The notes: generated by a model from the sequence alone, not told the origin. DNA of 64,000 nucleotides from Capnocytophaga canimorsus (GCF_002302565.1 NZ_CP022382.1:319001-383000), one strand, 5' to 3'; shown: positions 31,406 to 40,424, counted from the stretch's first letter. Numbers and translations are program-made.

Positions 31406-31433
31406 TAAAAAGAGTAATTTTAATTTGTATTAT

Positions 31434-32558
31434 ATGAAAAAAATGAACTTTATGATGCTTCTATTGGCATCGGTATCGTTTTTAAGTTGCAAAACTGCCA
31501 AATATCCTGAACTGGGAGAAGGTTTATTTGCTGACATTCAGACTTCTAAAGGAGATATTGTAGTGAAATTACACTACAAAGAAACCCCCGTTACTGTTGC
31601 TAACTTTGTAACTTTAGCAGAGGGTAAAAACAAACACGTTACTGAGGAATATAAAGGAAAACCTTATTATGACGGAACTATATTTCATCGTGTAATTAGC
31701 GGATTTATGATTCAAGGTGGAGACCCCACAGGAACTGGAATGGGAAGCCCTGGTTATCGTTTTGATGATGAAATTGTAGAAAGTTTAAAACACAACAAAA
31801 AAGGAATTCTTTCTATGGCAAATGCAGGTCCCGCCACTAACGGAAGTCAGTTTTTTATCACTCACGTACCAACGCCTTTTTTAGATGGCAGACACACCGT
31901 TTTTGGAGAAACCGTATTAGGTGATGCCGTGATTGATTCTATTGCAAATGTTAAAACAGGGGCTAATGACCGTCCAGAACAAGCCGTAACGATTAAGAAA
32001 ATTGATATTATTCGTAACGGAAATGAGGCAATAGAATTTGATGCTGTAAAAGTTTTCGATAATTATGTAGCGGAAAGAAACAGAAAAGAGCAAGAAATGG
32101 AAATTAAAACAAAAGCTCAGTCTGAAAAATTCTTATCAGAGATAAAAGTTCAAGAGAGTCAAGCCAAAGTATTGCCTTCAGGAGTTAAAATTTTTATGCT
32201 TAATGAGGGTAACGGAGAAAAACCTAATAACACCCAAGAAGTGTTGGTAAACTATGCGGGATATCTCACCAATGGTACTTTGTTTGATTCGAATATTAAA
32301 CTAGTGAATGAACTTTACGGAAAATACGATATAAAACGAGAGGAAATGGAAGGGTATAAACCTTTTCCGATGCCTTATCATACATCGGCAAACCTTATTC
32401 CTGGGTTTAAAGAAGGATTACTTACTTTGAAAGTGGGTGATAAAGCTCGCGTATTTATTCCGTCGGCTTTGGCTTATGGGGAAAGAGGAGCAGGAGATGT
32501 GATACCACCCAATAGCGATCTTATTTTCGATATCGAAATTGTGGATATTGTCCAATAA
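31434..32558 (+). CDS. Cyclophilin-FKBP fusion peptidyl-prolyl isomerase lipoprotein
   Basis: 374 residues: lipoprotein signal LLASVSFLSC, Cys near residue 19, then a cyclophilin domain (FHRVISGFMIQGGDPTGTG near 88, GSQFFITHVPTPFLDGRHTVFG near 137) and a C-terminal FKBP domain from about 245 (EVLVNYAGYLTNGTLFDSN, LIPGFKEGLLTLKVGDKA, IPSALAYGERG). The fusion of two isomerase types is common in Bacteroidota. It probably works in the periplasm with the preceding GldI. A bidirectional terminator follows. Confidence 0.92.
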   Translation: MKKMNFMMLLLASVSFLSCKTAKYPELGEGLFADIQTSKGDIVVKLHYKETPVTVANFVTLAEGKNKHVTEEYKGKPYYDGTIFHRVISGFMIQGGDPTGTGMGSPGYRFDDEIVESLKHNKKGILSMANAGPATNGSQFFITHVPTPFLDGRHTVFGETVLGDAVIDSIANVKTGANDRPEQAVTIKKIDIIRNGNEAIEFDAVKVFDNYVAERNRKEQEMEIKTKAQSEKFLSEIKVQESQAKVLPSGVKIFMLNEGNGEKPNNTQEVLVNYAGYLTNGTLFDSNIKLVNELYGKYDIKREEMEGYKPFPMPYHTSANLIPGFKEGLLTLKVGDKARVFIPSALAYGERGAGDVIPPNSDLIFDIEIVDIVQ

Positions 32559-32569
32559 AAAATTATAAA

Positions 32570-32602
32570 ACTAAAAAACGCCTTTTAAAGGCGTTTTTTA
32601 GT
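32570..32602. terminator. Bidirectional terminator
   Basis: ACTAAAAAACGCC and GGCGTTTTTTAGT form a perfect 13-bp stem between two convergent genes (the PPIase and the membrane protein at 32627), with T-runs on either strand. Confidence 0.9.
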
Positions 32603-32626
32603 TTTTTGCATTTACAAAAATCTGTT

Positions 32627-33127
32627 TTATCCGAAGCAAATTCTGTCTAAAACAGCTAACAATTCGTACATCTGTGGTGTACCTTTACTGCGATTAAATC
32701 TTCCAAAGAAATACAAAATGAACCAAATAATTACCATAATTCCCATTATCATCAAATCTAAATAATAGCTTTCTTTCAGAATGTAATGTGAATAGGCTGT
32801 AACACAAAAGAAAAGAAAAATACCTGCGACAACAAAATGCAGGAACATAAATAATGTCCATAGTGTAGGGTCAGGACCAAATAAAGCACGGATAAGTGTA
32901 CCTCCATTCTCGTGAGGCTCAAACTCCAAGTGAAGATGTGGAGAATAAAATTTACGCCGTTGTTTGTGCAGGTAAATCCAAAGATGTTTATCGGAAATGG
33001 TAAACTCGTAATCATTTTTCAATTCTGATTTTAAAAATTTTACCCTTTCAAGAAGTTCTTCGGGCGTTTTTGAACTTTCTCTGCGAAAACGCGGTCGCAA
33101 AGGAATGCTCTTGTCTAAATTTTTCAT
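32627..33127 (-). CDS. Conserved hypothetical membrane protein
   Basis: 166 residues. The first 90 are soluble, with a YEFTISDKHLWIYLHKQRRKFYSPHLHLEFE segment that looks like a beta-sheet. Two membrane helices follow (LFMFLHFVVAGIFLFFCVTAY and LMIMGIMVIIWFILYFF). The C-terminus MYELLAVLDRICFG is probably helical. Small proteins of this form occur in other Flavobacteriaceae. No function assigned. Confidence 0.72.
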   Translation of the reverse strand: MKNLDKSIPLRPRFRRESSKTPEELLERVKFLKSELKNDYEFTISDKHLWIYLHKQRRKFYSPHLHLEFEPHENGGTLIRALFGPDPTLWTLFMFLHFVVAGIFLFFCVTAYSHYILKESYYLDLMIMGIMVIIWFILYFFGRFNRSKGTPQMYELLAVLDRICFG

Positions 33128-33143
33128 TAGTTGCTATTGTTAT

Positions 33144-33235
33144 GGTTTAACTATAAAAAGTATGATGATAATTCTTAGGTTAGGCTTCGACTTTGCTCAA
33201 CCTGACAGAAAAACCGTTTGAATCACTTTTAAATA
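33144..33235 (-). repeat. MITE-like repeat, copy B
   Basis: Starts near GGTTTAACTATAAAAAGTATGATGAT and holds GTTAGGCTTCGACTTTGCTC followed by AACCTGAC. Its reverse complement shares GTCAGG-TGAGC-AAGT-GAAGC with copy A at 28513 in about four of five positions. The CTTCGACTTTGCTC core also resembles the interspersed palindromic repeats common in flavobacterial genomes. Confidence 0.45.
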
Positions 33236-33330
33236 TTGATTCATTTTTTCATCTTTTTTGAAAAAACATTATCCTTGAACTTGACTTAATCTTTAAAAAT
33301 GAGTTTCATTTTTCATATCCCCTTACAACA

Positions 33331-33534
33331 TCAATCGAGCATTTCGTTATCCTTTCCAGCTCGGTTCTTCATATAGGAATACAAGAGATACGCAAGTAGA
33401 GCAAGTACTACAAAAGGAAGCAGGTTACCTATAAAAAGTCCGATTTCATAAGAACTATCTGGAGCTTCGGCAATTTGCTTTTTAATTTCCTCCAAATGCT
33501 GTTCTTGCTTTGGGTTTTGTAATAAAAGTATCAT
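33331..33534 (-). CDS. Small single-TM protein coupled to crotonase
   Basis: 67 residues from ATG 33534, whose codon overlaps the TGA of the upstream crotonase gene. A soluble, Glu/Gln-rich first third is followed by IGLFIGNLLPFVVLALLAYLLYSYM and a short charged tail. An in-frame start upstream at 33645 would run inside the crotonase and looks non-coding. Function unknown. Confidence 0.65.
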   Translation of the reverse strand: MILLLQNPKQEQHLEEIKKQIAEAPDSSYEIGLFIGNLLPFVVLALLAYLLYSYMKNRAGKDNEMLD

Positions 33535-34301
33535 CGATTTTTGAATTTTGCTAACATTTGTTTGGTTTGTTGAGAAAGTACGAGTTTTCCTGAGATTTCG
33601 GCATTCTTTGGAAGCTCTTGTATCCAGTGTTCGGTGTGTTGCCAAGTGATGCGTTTCATCTCGGAAAGTGCTACTGGATTGGATTGTAACAGTTTTTCTA
33701 AGAAATGTCCGATAGCTTCGTCCATTTCTTTACTATTTTCAAACACCCTTGCGTAAAGTCCTTTTTGTTGAGCCCAATAGGCGTTCTTCCATTGGTCTGG
33801 AGCCATAAAAAGCTCATTAAGTGCGGCTTGTCCAGCCTTTCTGAAGATTACGGGAGCAATCACGAAAGGACCTATACCCAGCGAAAGTTCTGATAAACGA
33901 ATGGTGGCTGCCTCAACCGCGAACACATAGTCACACGCTGCGATAAGCCCCACACCTCCGCCAACAGCTTTGCCTTGTACACGCCCAATGATGAGTTTTT
34001 TACATTCACGCATCGCTAAAAAAAGATTAGCGAAGCCATTAAAAAACCGATTTCCCTCAGCTTCAGTTTCTATTGCTAACAATTCATCGAACGAAGCTCC
34101 TGCACAGAAAGCTCTGTCGCCTTCGCTTTTGAGCAAGATGATAGCAACTTCAGGATTGTTGGAAAGTACGTTTAACTCTTGAGCAAGTCGCTCCAAAAGT
34201 TCCAACGGAAAAGAATTCGCATTGGGATGCCCAAACTCAATGGTGGCAACTTTATTTTCGATTTTAGTATATAAAGAGCCGTTTTGTCTGTCTGTTGTCA
34301 T
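33531..34301 (-). CDS. Enoyl-CoA hydratase/isomerase (crotonase) family protein
   Basis: 256 residues in the crotonase fold: the oxyanion-hole segments DRAFCAGASFDELL near residue 65 and GRVQGKAVGGGVGLIAACDYVFA near 104, then RLSELSLGIGPFVIAPVIFRKAG. The position of one catalytic Glu (as in hydratases) is occupied by GIGPF, so the exact reaction, hydration, isomerisation or decarboxylation, is uncertain. No beta-oxidation partner is adjacent. The downstream coupled membrane protein is unusual. Confidence 0.88.
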   Translation of the reverse strand: MTTDRQNGSLYTKIENKVATIEFGHPNANSFPLELLERLAQELNVLSNNPEVAIILLKSEGDRAFCAGASFDELLAIETEAEGNRFFNGFANLFLAMRECKKLIIGRVQGKAVGGGVGLIAACDYVFAVEAATIRLSELSLGIGPFVIAPVIFRKAGQAALNELFMAPDQWKNAYWAQQKGLYARVFENSKEMDEAIGHFLEKLLQSNPVALSEMKRITWQHTEHWIQELPKNAEISGKLVLSQQTKQMLAKFKNR

Positions 34302-34320
34302 AATGAAATAAAGTTTTCTC

Positions 34321-34328
34321 CAAAGATA
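34321..34328 (-). promoter_or_regulatory. -7 box of crotonase gene
   Basis: Minus-strand TATCTTTG, a full TAnnTTTG match, 20 bp before the ATG at 34301. Confidence 0.55.
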
Positions 34329-34643
34329 GCTTAAATTCGATTAGTAGGTGCCATTTTTGAGGAAAGTTTTTTTATTTTCTTTCTTCAAAAATTTATTTCT
34401 TTATAATCCGTAGAATGAAATGTACATTTTTTGTAGGTTTCATCATCAAATAAAAGGTATATAAAAAATAAAACCACGGCAATTTAACTGCTCAAAAAGG
34501 GGGGGCTGTTGTATCTGAGGTGAGATTTTTGAAGAATCCGAACATTTGTTTTATAAATTTGTGACATAAAAAAAGTACTTGGAGATTGAGTATAGCATTC
34601 TAATTTAATTTTTCGAAATGGTTTTAAAAAGAAGAATAAATCG
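34329..34643. other. Intergenic region, no gene found
   Basis: About 315 bp between two divergent promoters. It is AT-rich with homopolymer A/T runs and one G-run near 34500. No hairpin, repeat or coding region could be supported; a short open frame at 34484-34690 on the minus strand looks spurious. Confidence 0.5.
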
Positions 34644-34651
34644 TACCTTTG
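34644..34651 (+). promoter_or_regulatory. -7 box of deoC
   Basis: TACCTTTG matches TAnnTTTG, 56 bp upstream of the deoC ATG. The leader contains TTGGT...ACCAA (around 34657-34675), which could fold into a short hairpin. Confidence 0.65.
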
Positions 34652-34706
34652 CATAGTTGGTTTTTTCCCGACCAAATCAAATGTAATCATAATTTATTTT
34701 TAATAT

Positions 34707-35369
34707 ATGGAACTAAGTAAATATATCGACCACACCCTTTTAAAAGCAACTGCTACCGTTTCAGAAATAGAAACCCTTTGTAAAGAAGCCATTACTCACG
34801 ATTTCTTTTCTGTTTGTGTAAATAGCGGATACGTTTCTTACGCTAAAGATTTTTTAAAAGAAACGGACATAAAAGTATGTAGCGTAGTGGGTTTCCCTCT
34901 TGGGGCAATGAGTACTCGTTCTAAAGTGTATGAAACCGAACAAGCCCTTGCCGATGGTGCAGATGAAATTGATATGGTAATCAATGTAGGTTGGTTACTG
35001 TCTGGTAAAATAGATGAAGTAAAACAAGAAATCTCTTTGATAAAAAAGGCTTGTGGAGACAAAGTACTAAAAGTCATTTTAGAGACTTGTTATCTGACTG
35101 ATGATCAAAAACGTTTGGCGTGTGAGCTTTCTGTACAAGCTGGTGCCGATTTTGTGAAAACATCAACTGGTTTTGGCTCGGGAGGAGCAACCTTAGCAGA
35201 CGTTCAACTAATTAAAGATTCCGTAAAGGGAAAAGCAAAAATTAAAGCCTCAGGAGGAGTACGTGATTTTCAAACAGCTATGGAATACATTAACTTAGGA
35301 GTACAGCGCATTGGAACTTCAAATGGAATTGCTATTGTTACTGGGGCTCAAGCCCAAGAAGGGTATTAA
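34707..35369 (+). CDS. deoC: Deoxyribose-phosphate aldolase
   Basis: Splits 2-deoxyribose 5-phosphate into acetaldehyde and glyceraldehyde 3-phosphate in nucleoside salvage. 220 residues with YIDHTLLKATAT at the N-terminus, VVGFPLGAMSTRSKVYE, the Schiff-base lysine in DFVKTSTGFGSGGAT near 154, and KIKASGGVRDFQTA near 178. Length is typical for the short bacterial form. It stands alone between its promoter and a strong terminator. Confidence 0.96.
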   Translation: MELSKYIDHTLLKATATVSEIETLCKEAITHDFFSVCVNSGYVSYAKDFLKETDIKVCSVVGFPLGAMSTRSKVYETEQALADGADEIDMVINVGWLLSGKIDEVKQEISLIKKACGDKVLKVILETCYLTDDQKRLACELSVQAGADFVKTSTGFGSGGATLADVQLIKDSVKGKAKIKASGGVRDFQTAMEYINLGVQRIGTSNGIAIVTGAQAQEGY

Positions 35370-35487
35370 AAAATAATACCAATTTTAAAAATTGAAAACT
35401 AAAAAAACAAAACCTTAAATTAAGAGTTCCCAAACTCACTTTGGAAATTTCACTTAATGCGACAGTCAGTATTTTACACATAGTACT

Positions 35488-35514
35488 AAAGAAGCCCCTT
35501 TTAGGGGCTTCTTT
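35488..35514. terminator. Bidirectional terminator between deoC and nagB
   Basis: AAAGAAGCCCCT and AGGGGCTTCTTT, a perfect 12-bp stem with a 3-nt loop, between the two convergent genes. Confidence 0.9.
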
Positions 35515-35539
35515 AATATAAATCCTTAAAAATTTTCTA

Positions 35540-37483
35540 TTAGAAAAAATAACGTCTGAAAGCCTCCATAGCTTCATATTTAGCTAATCCTAATTTGTGA
35601 AGCCTTTTAGCAGTATCGGAGTTACGCTCTTCGGCACGTTGCCAGAACTCGCGCATATCACTACCCATATACATTGCTCCATCTTTTTGAGATTGATGGA
35701 AGAAAATGGCTTGACGTTTGCGAAGTACTTGGTCTCTAGTCATTGGTACAATCATTTCCATTTCGTGTACATCCCACTCGTGCCAAGCGCCTCGGTAAAG
35801 CCATACCCAACAATCTTTCATATAATCTTCACCTTTTAAGCGTTCTAAAGCAGCAAAAATTCCATCTAAGCACACCTTGTGTGTTCCGTGAGGGTCTGCC
35901 AAATCTCCAGCTGCGTATATTTGATGTGGTTTTACTTCACGAATTAAATCTTCTATAATTTTGATATCAGCTTCGCCTATAGGTTGTTTTTCAACGGCTT
36001 GTGTCTCATAAAAAGGCAAGTTCAAAAAATGTAAGTTTTCATCGGGAACATTATAATAACGAGTTGCCCCATAGCATTCGTGACGACGAATGTTTCCTTT
36101 AAGTTTCCACACATCAAGGGTTTCTTTATCTCCTGCTTTTTTATTTCGAAGCACTTTTATAACTTCTTCCAGATGTGAAACATCGGTTTTCCCTAAAAGC
36201 ATATCGTGAGCTACTTCTACAAATCGAAGAGCTTCGGTATCTGCTACGGCTGTACTTCCAGAGGTCTGGTATGCAATATGTACTTCGTGTCCTTGCTCTA
36301 CTAAACGGTCGAAAGTTCCTCCCATTGAAATCACATCATCATCAGGGTGAGGACTGAATATGATTACACGTTTTTTATGAGGTACCTCTCGCTCTGGCCG
36401 ATACTTATCGTCAGCGTTAGGCTTTCCGCCAGGCCACCCTGTAATGGCTCGTTGAATACGATTGAAAATATCGATATTCAAATCATAAGCAGACTTTTCT
36501 TGCAATAAATTCCCAAGTCCGTTTTCCAAATAATCTTCTTCACGAAGCCCCAAAATGGTTTTGCCTAGTTTTTCGCACAACCAAATCACCGCACGAGCAA
36601 TTTCTTCTTGATTATTTTTAAAATCATATTCGCCCACTAACCAAGGGGTTTTATTGCGAGTAAGCTCACTGGCTGCTGTTTGATCAATAACGAAAGTGGT
36701 ATTAGGGTGTTCTTGTAAAAAAGTAGCTGGAATTTGAGAAGAAATCTCTCCTTCAATAGTTTTAGCAATAATGGAGGCTTTAGGTTCGCCCCAAGCCAAT
36801 AATACTATCCGGCGAGCTGCCATTACCGTACCTACCCCCATTGTTATGGCTTTGCTCGGAACGTTTTTATATCCGCCAAAAGTTTCTGCAGCATCTGTTT
36901 TAGTTACTTTATTAAGAGTAACCATACGAGTAGCCGAATTGATGTGCGACCCAGGTTCGTTAAAACCTATATGTCCCGTACGCCCAATACCTAAAAGTTG
37001 GAAATCAATCCCCCCTGCTTGTTCAATAGCTTTTTCATACTCGGTACAGTATTCACGTACCTCTTCGGCTTGAACCGTTCCGCTGGGAATATGAATGTTT
37101 TTAGGGTCGATATCAACGTGATCAAACAAATTTTTGTGCATAAATTGCCAATAACTTTGCTTGTCTTGTTTTTCCATCGGATAATACTCGTCTAAGTTGA
37201 AAGTAATCACGTTTTTAAAACTTAATCCTTCTTCTTTGTGCAAACGGATCAACTCTTTGTAAACTTTAACTGGCGAAGACCCCGTAGCCAACCCCAAAAC
37301 ACAATGTTTACCTTGCGCTTGCTTGCTTTTTATCAAATCGGCTATTTCACGAGCTACTGCCTCGGAAGCCGATTGTGAATCAGAAAAAATGACATTGTGT
37401 ATTTTCTCGTAACGAGTTTCTTCAAACAACCCTGCTCTTTGATAGTCAATGGATTGCAATTTGTTTTTATCAATATTACTCAT
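35540..37483 (-). CDS. nagB: Glucosamine-6-phosphate deaminase fused to a LmbE/PIG-L-type deacetylase
   Basis: 647 residues, two catalytic modules. Residues about 30-290 are NagB: LGLATGSSPVKVYKEL, the catalytic TFNLDEYYPM, GIGRTGHIGFNEPGS and the late AANIGxG-like region; it converts glucosamine 6-phosphate to fructose 6-phosphate and ammonia. From about 370 there is a LmbE/PIG-L domain starting VIIFSPHPDDDVISMGG, with the zinc HPDD and a later ADPHGTHKVCLD. The fusion is typical of Bacteroidota; the deacetylase may remove N-acetyl groups from the same amino sugars. It has a -7 box upstream. Confidence 0.92.
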   Translation of the reverse strand: MSNIDKNKLQSIDYQRAGLFEETRYEKIHNVIFSDSQSASEAVAREIADLIKSKQAQGKHCVLGLATGSSPVKVYKELIRLHKEEGLSFKNVITFNLDEYYPMEKQDKQSYWQFMHKNLFDHVDIDPKNIHIPSGTVQAEEVREYCTEYEKAIEQAGGIDFQLLGIGRTGHIGFNEPGSHINSATRMVTLNKVTKTDAAETFGGYKNVPSKAITMGVGTVMAARRIVLLAWGEPKASIIAKTIEGEISSQIPATFLQEHPNTTFVIDQTAASELTRNKTPWLVGEYDFKNNQEEIARAVIWLCEKLGKTILGLREEDYLENGLGNLLQEKSAYDLNIDIFNRIQRAITGWPGGKPNADDKYRPEREVPHKKRVIIFSPHPDDDVISMGGTFDRLVEQGHEVHIAYQTSGSTAVADTEALRFVEVAHDMLLGKTDVSHLEEVIKVLRNKKAGDKETLDVWKLKGNIRRHECYGATRYYNVPDENLHFLNLPFYETQAVEKQPIGEADIKIIEDLIREVKPHQIYAAGDLADPHGTHKVCLDGIFAALERLKGEDYMKDCWVWLYRGAWHEWDVHEMEMIVPMTRDQVLRKRQAIFFHQSQKDGAMYMGSDMREFWQRAEERNSDTAKRLHKLGLAKYEAMEAFRRYFF

Positions 37484-37522
37484 ATTATAATGGTTGATTT
37501 ATTATTCTGTTCAAAAACACGT

Positions 37523-37530
37523 CAAAAGTA
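37523..37530 (-). promoter_or_regulatory. -7 box of nagB
   Basis: Minus-strand TACTTTTG fits TAnnTTTG, 40 bp upstream of the ATG at 37483. Confidence 0.5.
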
Positions 37531-37858
37531 CGCATTTATTACCGAAAAAAATAATTTTTTTAAGATAACTTTATCCGATAATCTAAAGCCATTTTTCTTC
37601 AAATATACTTTCCTACGGCACAGAAACTTATTTTTTAAATGTAGATTTTGGAAATTGTACTACGCCAAACCTAATAAGTTGTTGTTTTGTTTTTTCAGTA
37701 TTTCAAAGAACTTTTTAACAACACATTTGAAATATTTTTCAATTTTCCTTATTTCTTTTTGTTAATTAAAAGTTAAATTTAAAGCTACTTTGTAACTTTT
37801 TGTTGTGGCATTACGTACAATGTTCAGAATTAAAATAATTTTTAGGGAGGAAATATAG
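37531..37858. other. Intergenic region upstream of rpoD
   Basis: About 330 bp, very AT-rich, without a supportable gene; the open frame at 37397-37765 on the plus strand is mostly antisense to nagB and looks spurious. A TACTTTG near 37788-37794 resembles a -7 box one base short. A purine run AGGGAGGA at 37844-37851, about 8 bp before the rpoD ATG, looks like an unusually strong Shine-Dalgarno sequence. Confidence 0.45.
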
Positions 37859-38722
37859 ATGAGACAGCTAAAAATCACCAAACAGGTTACCAATCGCGAA
37901 ACGGCTTCATTAGACAAATATTTACAAGAAATTGGTAAAGTAGATTTAATTAGTGCCGATGAAGAAGTAGAATTGGCACAACGCATCAAAGCAGGAGATA
38001 ACATTGCATTAGAGAAACTGACCAAAGCCAATTTGAGGTTTGTGGTATCCGTTGCAAAACAATATCAAAATCAAGGACTTACTCTTCCTGACCTTATCAA
38101 TGAAGGAAATTTAGGACTTATCAAAGCGGCGCAACGTTTTGATGAAACGCGAGGCTTTAAGTTTATCTCGTATGCCGTTTGGTGGATTCGTCAATCTATC
38201 TTACAAGCGTTGGCAGAGCAGTCACGCATTGTAAGGCTTCCGCTTAATAAAATCGGTTCGATTAACAAAATCAATAAAATGTACGCCTATTTGGAACAGG
38301 CACACGAGCGAGTTCCTTCTGCTGAAGAAATTGCCAAAGAGTTGGATATGTCAGTGAATGATGTAAAAGAGTCGATGAAAAACTCTGGCAGACACATTTC
38401 TATGGACGCTCCTTTGGTGGAAGGTGAAGACTCAAACCTTTATGACGTTTTACGAAGCAATGAGTCGCCAAATCCTGATAGGGAACTTTTGCACGAATCG
38501 CTGCGTACCGAAATTGAACGTGCTTTGGAAACACTCACCCCCCGCGAAGCCGATGTAATTCGCCTTTATTTCGGATTGGGCGACCAACACGCAATGACCC
38601 TTGAAGAAATTGGAGAAACTTTTGAACTTACCCGAGAGCGTGTCCGTCAAATCAAAGAAAAAGCCATACGCAGATTAAAACATACCTCACGAAGTAAAAT
38701 ATTAAAAACATATTTAGGATAA
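37859..38722 (+). CDS. rpoD: Primary sigma factor RpoD (sigma-ABfr type)
   Basis: 287 residues with sigma regions 1.2 to 4: [49 protein letters not shown], the -7-box-reading [22 protein letters not shown] near 100-122, region 3 and the region 4 [17 protein letters not shown]...[27 protein letters not shown]. The long 1.1 region and large non-conserved insert of E. coli RpoD are absent, as in all Bacteroidota, whose sigma factor reads TAnnTTTG promoters. A purine-rich Shine-Dalgarno-like run sits before its ATG, unusual in this window. Confidence 0.97.
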   Translation: MRQLKITKQVTNRETASLDKYLQEIGKVDLISADEEVELAQRIKAGDNIALEKLTKANLRFVVSVAKQYQNQGLTLPDLINEGNLGLIKAAQRFDETRGFKFISYAVWWIRQSILQALAEQSRIVRLPLNKIGSINKINKMYAYLEQAHERVPSAEEIAKELDMSVNDVKESMKNSGRHISMDAPLVEGEDSNLYDVLRSNESPNPDRELLHESLRTEIERALETLTPREADVIRLYFGLGDQHAMTLEEIGETFELTRERVRQIKEKAIRRLKHTSRSKILKTYLG

Positions 38723-38760
38723 ACCTTAATTGGTTGTCTTTAACAATTCAAAAAGTTACT

Positions 38761-38768
38761 TATCTTTG
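38761..38768 (+). promoter_or_regulatory. -7 box of rpe
   Basis: TATCTTTG, a full TAnnTTTG match, with a TTG near 38737 as the -33 element; the ATG follows at 38835. Confidence 0.65.
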
Positions 38769-38834
38769 CGCAAAGAAGGTAACTTTTTTATTTATCACTA
38801 ATCTAAAACATATAATTCACAAAAACAAACAACA

Positions 38835-39476
38835 ATGATTTTAGCTCCTTCAATGCTTGCCGCAGATTTCGCAAATTTACAACGAGATGTTGAAATGGTT
38901 AATAAAAGTCAAGCAGACTGGTTTCATATTGATATTATGGATGGCGTTTTTGTTCCGAATATCTCCTATGGTATGCCTGTACTTGAGGCTATCGGTAAAC
39001 ACGCTCAAAAACCACTAGATGTCCACCTGATGATTGTTAATCCTGATCGGTATATATCTACCTTTAAAAAACTAGGAAGTGAAATTTTAACCGTTCATTA
39101 TGAGGCTTGTACTCATTTACACAGAACCATTCAAGCCATCAAAAACGAAGGTATGAAAGCAGGAGTGGCACTAAATCCGCATACGCCAGTGGCTGTACTA
39201 GAAGATATTATACAAGACATTGATTTATTGCTTATTATGAGTGTAAATCCTGGTTTTGGCGGACAATCATTCATTGAAAATACGTTTAAAAAAATCCATC
39301 AAGCCAAACAACTCATTCAAAAATCAGGCTCGAAAGCACTCATTGAAGTAGATGGAGGAGTTACCGATAAAAATGCTCAAGCGCTTATGGAAGCAGGTGC
39401 TGATGCTTTGGTGGCTGGAAGTTTTGTATTTAACTCTCAAAGCCCGATGCAAACCATAGCAAATCTAAAAAAATAA
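38835..39476 (+). CDS. rpe: Ribulose-phosphate 3-epimerase
   Basis: Interconverts ribulose 5-phosphate and xylulose 5-phosphate in the pentose phosphate pathway. 213 residues: APSMLAADFANL, catalytic Asp in FHIDIMDGVFVPNISYG near 36, the metal His in LDVHLMIVNP near 66, MSVNPGFGGQSF near 140, and VDGGVTDKNA near 175. Length is typical. A 16-bp tandem repeat overlaps its stop codon and fills the gap to the next gene. Confidence 0.96.
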   Translation: MILAPSMLAADFANLQRDVEMVNKSQADWFHIDIMDGVFVPNISYGMPVLEAIGKHAQKPLDVHLMIVNPDRYISTFKKLGSEILTVHYEACTHLHRTIQAIKNEGMKAGVALNPHTPVAVLEDIIQDIDLLLIMSVNPGFGGQSFIENTFKKIHQAKQLIQKSGSKALIEVDGGVTDKNAQALMEAGADALVAGSFVFNSQSPMQTIANLKK

Positions 39477-39520
39477 TAATCTAAAAAAATAATAATCTAA
39501 AAAAATAATAATCTAAAAAA
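39464..39520 (+). repeat. 16-bp tandem repeat over the rpe stop codon
   Basis: Unit TCTAAAAAAATAATAA repeated three times exactly (39464, 39480, 39496) plus a 9-bp partial. The first unit includes the rpe stop codon, so copy-number change would not extend the protein. Confidence 0.8.
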
Positions 39521-39536
39521 TCTCACACTATAAAAT

Positions 39537-40424
39537 ATGGAAAACATCGAATTAAATATACAGCACACTAATAATCCAACCATTATAAAATTAGAAGCTT
39601 CAAATTTGTTGGTAAAAGGAAGCTACGAATATAAGAATATTGACCAGGCAAAAGATTCGCCTCTAGCACAACAACTTTTTTATCTACCATTTATAAAAAC
39701 AGTTTATATCTCTGGAAATTTCATCGCCTTAGAGCGCTTTTCTATTGTACAATGGGAAGACGTTGAGCAGGAGGTCGCCCAACAAATATTGGCTTATATC
39801 CGTTCAGGTAAAGAAATTGTTATCAATGATGCCCAACAAAAAAATCTACCCATTACGGTCTATGCTGAAAGTACGCCCAATCCAACAGTAATGAAGTTTG
39901 TCGCTAATAAGAAATTAGTAAACAATGTATATGAATTTAAATCAATAGATGAAGCTAAAGCATCGCCTTTAGCCTTAGCTTTATTTCATTTTCCGTTTGT
40001 AAAAGAAGTCTTTATAGATGAAAATTACATTTCGGTTACTAAGTACGATATTGCTGATTGGAATGATATAACAATGGAATTGCGCGAGTTTATTCGGAAT
40101 CATATTGCTCAAGGAAAGGATGTTATTGCTGCTTCAGAGGTTGAAAAAAGAACAAATGAAAAGCAAGAAGCAAAAACCACTGATGCAGTTTCTCAGCAAA
40201 TTATGGATATTATTGAAGAATACGTAAAACCTGCCGTAGCTTCTGATGGAGGAAATATTCATTTCTTATCATACGATGCACAAACTCATTTGGTACAAGT
40301 GATGCTTCAAGGAGCGTGTAGCGGCTGTCCTTCTTCTACCTTTACTTTAAAAAATGGGATTGAAACAATGTTGCGCGATATGTTGCAAAATCCGCAATTA
40401 AAAGTGGAGGCTATCAACGGATAA
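39537..40424 (+). CDS. NifU-like Fe-S cluster scaffold with duplicated N-terminal domain
   Basis: 295 residues. Two Nfu N-terminal domains follow each other: NNPTIIKLEASNLL near 11 and TPNPTVMKFVANKKLV near 113, each continuing to LAQQLFYLPFIKTVYISGNFI or LALALFHFPFVKEVFIDENYI. The C-terminal NifU-type domain has the cluster cysteines in GACSGCPSSTFTLKNGIE near 262. Nfu proteins carry 4Fe-4S clusters to target enzymes. Most family members have one N-terminal domain; the duplication is seen in some Bacteroidota. It probably starts an operon with the following two genes. Confidence 0.9.
   Translation: MENIELNIQHTNNPTIIKLEASNLLVKGSYEYKNIDQAKDSPLAQQLFYLPFIKTVYISGNFIALERFSIVQWEDVEQEVAQQILAYIRSGKEIVINDAQQKNLPITVYAESTPNPTVMKFVANKKLVNNVYEFKSIDEAKASPLALALFHFPFVKEVFIDENYISVTKYDIADWNDITMELREFIRNHIAQGKDVIAASEVEKRTNEKQEAKTTDAVSQQIMDIIEEYVKPAVASDGGNIHFLSYDAQTHLVQVMLQGACSGCPSSTFTLKNGIETMLRDMLQNPQLKVEAING

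Noticed and set aside
34484..34690. A 68-codon minus-strand frame upstream of deoC
   Set aside because: It runs across the deoC promoter box and the divergent intergenic region, has no recognisable domain and no promoter of its own.
35540..37483. The NagB-LmbE fusion as a novel fusion
   Set aside because: Both domains are complete and this arrangement is common in Bacteroidota, so it is described as a feature only.
39464..39520. Tandem 16-bp units as a CRISPR array
   Set aside because: The units are directly joined without spacers, only three full copies exist and no cas gene is near.
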